Origin: Penaeus vannamei
Lineage: Eukaryota; Arthropoda; Malacostraca; Decapoda; Penaeidae
Length of the DNA: 10,000 nucleotides
Direction: 5' to 3'
NCBI RefSeq assembly: GCF_042767895.1
Contig: NC_091559.1
Span: 7,114,251-7,124,250, forward strand
Shown here: piece by piece, positions 6,938-10,000 of the stretch
Numbering within the stretch: the stretch's first letter is position 1
How the letters are laid out: each line of letters starts with the position of its first letter
The notes under the pieces: model-generated
What the model was told of the DNA's origin: nothing
Databases searched by the model: none
Seen by the model: the letters and a program-made list of their open reading frames with translations, nothing else
Program-made: the position numbers and the translations under genes

Positions 6938-7430
6938 TCAAATTCCTTTATTTCTATCTCCTTTTCCCTTCTCCCTTAAGGTTGAAGACCCCACAGACTT
7001 TTCCTACCTGTCTTCTAAAGGATAATTTAGCCACAAAGGACGAACAAGCAATGTGTGATTTTACGAGCTCGTTTTTTTTTTTCGAACAGGTAAACGAGCG
7101 GTTCGATTCTCGTTTGAATTTTCCCGCGCTTTGTGAAGTCCCGGATTTTTTTTTTATTTTCATTTTCTTCTCTTTTCTCGTTTATTGGTTAATGGAATTA
7201 CGTGATAAAGTCTTTTTGGTCAAAAATGGGATTATGGGATTTTTTGTACTTATTTGTCGGTCTTTATTTTACGTGTTGGAAAGTTTATTTACTTGTTTAG
7301 TTTATTTATTATTATTATTATTTTTTTTAATGTCTGGGTTTCCTTCTTCGGGTTTGATAGCAGCGTTTCACATATATATATTTGTAGATTTTATTTTTAA
7401 AAAATCTGATTCGGCAATTTTTTTTCTCAA
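6938..7430. other. T-rich unique sequence, no supported gene
   Basis: Plus-strand frame 6982-7761 stays open through this segment for about 150 codons before entering the CA repeat. It is dominated by F, L, V and I from T runs (for example near 7071-7082 and 7146-7155) and shows no family motif. Short GC-richer words at 6985-7140 could be remnants of something older. A small (TTA)n lies at 7303-7320. Non-coding is the more likely reading. Confidence 0.5.
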
Positions 7431-7454
7431 ACGCACGCACACACTCACACACGT

Positions 7455-7534
<80 letters not shown>

Positions 7535-7582
7535 ACACACACACACTAACACTCACTAACACACCCACACCCACAAACCCAT
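7431..7582. repeat. (CA)n microsatellite and variants
   Basis: A pure CA core at 7465-7532, flanked on both sides by CA arrays interrupted with CG, GT or CT (acgcac, acgtac, actcac). It then drifts into ACACCC words. TH (plus) and CV (minus) peptide runs are artefacts. Confidence 0.97.
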
Positions 7583-7621
7583 CCCCCACCCCCCACCCCT
7601 ACCCCCACCCCTACCCCACCC
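7583..7621 (-). repeat. C-rich CCCCTA/CCCAC tract, minus-strand quadruplex motif
   Basis: Runs of 5, 6, 4, 5, 4, 4 and 3 C are separated by one- or two-base A or TA spacers. The minus strand meets the quadruplex pattern more than once over. It directly continues the CA array, suggesting slippage-driven drift from CACA through CCCA to CCCCTA. It resembles but does not match any common telomere repeat. Confidence 0.88.
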
Positions 7622-7785
7622 ACACGCACCCCTTTTTAAAACCTTCCTTGCGGTTTCTCGGCGCATCCAGAGACGGTGAAAATAACCTTCATCTTTTATG
7701 TTCTTTAATTAATATCTTCACGCTGTTCAATGGCGTCTTTTTCGTCCTGATTTCTGGCTAGTCGAATTTATAATCTTGATAACGT
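7622..7785. other. Unique sequence, no gene seen
   Basis: Ordinary-complexity sequence between the C-rich tract and the pyrimidine region. The plus-strand frame crossing it ends at 7761 and has no recognisable motif. Confidence 0.5.
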
Positions 7786-7985
7786 CTTGTGTGTTCTTCT
7801 CGGCTTTTCTCGCTTTCTCTCTCTTTCGGTTCTTCTCTCCCGGGTTTTTCGTTTTCGCTTCTCTCGTCTCTCTCTCTCTGTTCTTTCCTCATGTCTTTCT
7901 TTCTCTGTTCTTTCCTTCTGTCTTTCTTTCTCGTCGTGTCTTCTACTTTTCTCTCCTGGTTCTTCTTTCTCTCTTTCGGTTCTAC
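7786..7985. repeat. Degenerate pyrimidine-rich minisatellite
   Basis: Mostly C and T on the plus strand. A unit of 27 bases beginning ctgttctttcct occurs at 7878-7904 and 7905-7931 with small differences. The word ctctctttcggttct appears near 7819 and again near 7969, about 150 bases apart. All three plus-strand frames are open here only because TC-rich DNA lacks stop codons. Confidence 0.8.
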
Positions 7986-8047
7986 TTCTTCTTCTTCTTC
8001 TTCTTCGTCGTCGTCGTCGTCATCGTCGTCGTCGTCTTCTTCTTCTT

Positions 8048-8048
<1 letters not shown>
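7986..8048. repeat. (TTC)7-(GTC)10-(TTC)4 trinucleotide block
   Basis: Seven TTC triplets (7986-8006) are followed by ten GTC triplets with one ATC in sixth place (8007-8036), then four TTC triplets (8037-8048), all in the same register. The shared register implies that one T-to-G change inside a TTC array was copied by slippage. The centre is an unusually CpG-dense patch. Confidence 0.95.
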
Positions 8049-8233
<185 letters not shown>

Positions 8234-8279
8234 AACTCTCCCTCTCATTTTAGGTACATGTATACATACAAGTCTACAT

Positions 8280-8358
8280 ATGCGAATCTATGTATGCAAT
8301 CGCAGATGCCTAGCTTATGTACGTATTCAAGCATGTATTCGCCGACGCCTAACTATGC
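8280..8358. repeat. Weak 39-bp tandem dimer
   Basis: Two diverged units are aligned by cgcagatgcctagcttatg (8301-8319) and cgccgacgcctaactatgc (8340-8358), offset by 39 bases. Similar ATGTATKCAATCG/ATGTATTCGCC-type words precede each. Divergence is high, so this is an old duplication or a chance resemblance. Confidence 0.45.
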
Positions 8359-8596
8359 CCTCACGTATCTATCTATCACTCAATCCATCTATCTCCACCT
8401 CTCCTTCTCTGTTCCTTCCACACTGCTTATCCTGGTCCAACTTTCTGTTTGTGTTTACCCTTAGAATCGTCTTTGGTGGGTTGCCGGCTAATGAATTTCC
8501 AAACAATTTACTGATCCGGGTGTTTATTCTACGGAGAAAACTTCCTGTCACGTGATACTTTTTCTCCTGCAGCAAATACGAAACTATTATTGTCTA
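8359..8596. other. Unique sequence with a TCACGTGA palindrome, no gene seen
   Basis: Ordinary-complexity sequence. Open frames at 8280-8555 (plus) and 8369-8575 (minus) have no recognised motif. An 8-bp palindrome with a CACGTG E-box core lies at 8548-8555. A pyrimidine-rich stretch ending in cccttag near 8463 resembles a splice acceptor, without any clear exon following. Confidence 0.45.
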
Positions 8597-8870
8597 TTTT
8601 ATCCAAAAGGTATCCATGGATATCATCTAGAATATAAGAATATTATCCAGAATATCTAATTAATTTCTTTATCTAAAACGTATCCATATATATCATCTAA
8701 AGGGCACCAATATTATTTAAAATATTTCATCTAATCGTATTATCTAAAACGTATCCATAGATACTATAAAAAATATTTGAACTATTGTATTATCTAAAAC
8801 GTATCCACGAATAACGTCTAAAATACATGAATATTATATAGAATACACGAAATTCAACGAAAATACACGA
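8597..8870. repeat. About 70-bp AT-rich minisatellite, four copies
   Basis: The key word ATCTAAAACGTATCCA (ATCCAAAAGGTATCCA in the first copy) occurs at 8601, 8671, 8742 and 8792, giving periods of 70, 71 and 50. The third copy appears to have lost about 20 bases. After the key word each unit carries diverged atcatctaaaatat and gaatattat segments. The left copy is the most diverged in the key word. Confidence 0.9.
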
Positions 8871-8931
8871 TTATCTTCCAAATTTTGAAGAAAAAAAACA
8901 TACATAGAGACATATAAAATACATACATAAA

Positions 8932-8933
<2 letters not shown>

Positions 8934-8992
<59 letters not shown>

Positions 8993-8998
8993 ATATAA
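8934..8998. repeat. (TA)n microsatellite
   Basis: TA array of about 60 bases with two CATA interruptions near 8977-8984. It explains the YIYI stretch in the overlapping minus-strand frame. It is flanked by acatacata words. Confidence 0.96.
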
Positions 8999-9167
8999 AA
9001 CAAACATAAAAAAATCATAACTATTAATTTCTTTCCTAAAAAAATAATTACAGAAAAAAACATTTATCTAAACCCGAAGATGAGAACATGAAGACACATA
9101 AAAAAAACATACATAACAACATATCCAAACACACAAACAAACATCAAACCCCCCTCCCCTCCCCCTC

Positions 9168-9261
9168 CACAATACCCTTAATATTTCTCCAAAAAAAAAT
9201 ATTAAAGAAAAACACACAATACCCTTAATTTTTCTCCTAAAAAGAACTTAAAGAAAAAAGA
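9168..9261. repeat. 47-bp tandem dimer
   Basis: Two copies start with cacaatacccttaat at 9168 and 9215. Each continues through a ttctcc word and an A-rich tail with attaaag or cttaaag. The copies differ mainly in A-run length and a few substitutions. Confidence 0.85.
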
Positions 9262-9269
9262 GAAAAAAA

Positions 9270-9398
9270 AAAACATTTAGGCCCGTAGTTGAGAGATCCA
9301 TCGAGCAGACGACAAAAGGCGGCGGTGACAGCGAGGAGACAGGCTGGGTCGCCGCACCCTAAGACTGACGGATGCGGCTGGTTTGCCTTTGACTTGAC
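9270..9398. other. GC-richer unique segment beside the G-rich array
   Basis: About 110 bases of ordinary-complexity, CpG-containing sequence lie between A-rich DNA and the G-rich minisatellite. A plus-strand frame starts at 9289 (MRDPSSRRQKAAVTARRQ...) and is open for about 37 codons before becoming glycine-rich repeat translation. I recognise no domain. It is too short to call a gene. Confidence 0.35.
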
Positions 9399-10000
9399 GG
9401 GGGGGAGGGAGGGGGTGGTGGGTGGAAGGAAGGGTGAGGGGAGGAGGAGTGGGGATGGAGGTGGGAGAGGGGTGGGAGGGGGTGGAAGGAAGGGTGAGGG
9501 GTGGGAGGGGGGTGGAAGGAAGGGGGAGGGGAGGTGGGAGAGGAGTGGGAGGGGGGTGGAAGGAAGGGTGAGGGGAGGAGGAGGGGGGAAGGGGGAGGGG
9601 AGGCGGAGGGGGATAGAGGTGGGAGAGGGGGAGGGGGAGGGGGAGGGGAGGCGGAGGGGAGTGATAGGGAAGGGGATAGTTGGGGGGAGAGGGGGAGGGG
9701 TGGTTGGGGGAGAGGGGGAGGCGGATGGAGGTGGGAGAGGGGCAGGGGGAATAGAGGTGGGAGAGGGGGAGGGGTGAGAGGAGGAGGGTGATAGGGAAGG
9801 AGGTGATAGGGAAGGGGATGGAAGGAAGGGTGAAGTGAGACGGAGGGGGATGGAGAAGGGAGAGGGGGAGGGAGGGTGATAGGGAAGGGGCTGGTTGTGG
9901 GGAGAGGGGAAGGGGTGTGATAGGGAAGGGGTGGAAGGAAAGGTGAAGTAAGATGGAGGGGGATGGAGGTGGGAGGGGGAGTGATAGGGAAGGGGGTAGT
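9399..10000 (+). repeat. G-rich GGGA/GGTGGAAGGAAGG minisatellite, open at window edge
   Basis: About 600 bases of almost pure purine with very high G content continue past the window. In the left half the recurring unit is ggtggaaggaaggg, near 9422, 9482, 9522 and 9556. In the right half the unit tgatagggaagg recurs at 9662, 9789, 9803, 9877, 9918 and 9982. The later region also repeats a longer block with tggaaggaa-ggtgaagt near 9819 and 9932. It contains many overlapping quadruplex motifs on the plus strand. The glycine- and arginine-rich open frames are artefacts. Confidence 0.95.

Noticed and set aside
7100..7110. tRNA B-box-like word GGTTCGATTCT
   Set aside because: The bases around it do not form a five-pair T stem, and no A box or anticodon arm is found upstream, so neither a tRNA nor a tRNA-derived SINE is supported.
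7583..7621. Possible telomere-type repeat
   Set aside because: The spacing is irregular and mixes CCCCTA, CCCCCA and CCCAC. It does not match the arthropod (TTAGG)n or vertebrate (TTAGGG)n repeat.
6982..7761. Plus-strand 259-codon open frame
   Set aside because: Its second half is (CA)n translation and its first half is dominated by F, L and V from T runs. There is no recognised domain, and T-rich DNA has few stop codons.
8548..8555. TCACGTGA E-box palindrome as a regulatory site
   Set aside because: A single 8-base match in 10 kb has little weight, and there is no nearby promoter or gene to regulate.
9289..9777. 162-codon glycine/arginine-rich frame
   Set aside because: After about 37 codons it is entirely translation of the GGGA minisatellite. 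The initial part has no recognised motif.

Overview
The window looks like non-genic nuclear DNA from an animal with an extremely microsatellite-rich genome. I find no complete protein-coding gene, rRNA, tRNA, CRISPR array or intact transposon. Most open reading frames are translations of simple repeats: SL or RE dipeptides from (GA/TC)n, CV or TH from (GT/CA)n, YI from (TA)n, and K/E/D runs from purine or GAT triplets. The density and variety of long arrays, with AT-rich unique sequence between them, is most like penaeid shrimp genomes. Cephalopods and other repeat-rich invertebrates remain possible. The organism call is an inference, since no diagnostic gene is present.

Layout. 1-1130: AT-rich unique sequence with a long (TA)n and, on the minus strand, a 32-bp exon-like island at 917-948 with strong splice signals. 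1131-1330: a G-rich block, a C-rich block and a second G-rich block around a short GC-balanced core. 1527-1760: (GA)n with a G12 run and an ACAG array. 1930-2815: a long degenerate trinucleotide landscape. 3088-3668: four 46-bp cores in a diverged tandem array, followed by unique sequence with a perfect hairpin. 4015-4404: (TG)n grading into a roughly 100-bp higher-order repeat. 4430-5475: mostly unique. 5476-5985: polypurine sequence with a duplicated 44-bp non-purine block. 6287-6760: (TG)n, GATA and (GA)n. 6780-6937: unique sequence ending in AATAAA and a 41-base A run. 7431-7621: (CA)n then C-rich. 7786-8229: pyrimidine-rich sequence, (TTC/GTC)n, (TC)n and (TG)n. 8597-8870: a 70-bp minisatellite. 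8934-8998: (TA)n. 9168-9261: a 47-bp dimer. 9399-10000: a GGGA-type G-rich minisatellite that runs off the window edge.

The points most worth a second look are the 46-bp four-copy array with imperfect inverted ends, the minus-strand candidate micro-exon (peptide LCQHDGYFFP, reminiscent of a chitin-binding type-2 domain start), the AATAAA-poly(A) junction resembling a retroposed transcript end, the G-rich array at the right edge, and the asymmetric placement of purine and pyrimidine tracts. No genes can be shown to work together here.
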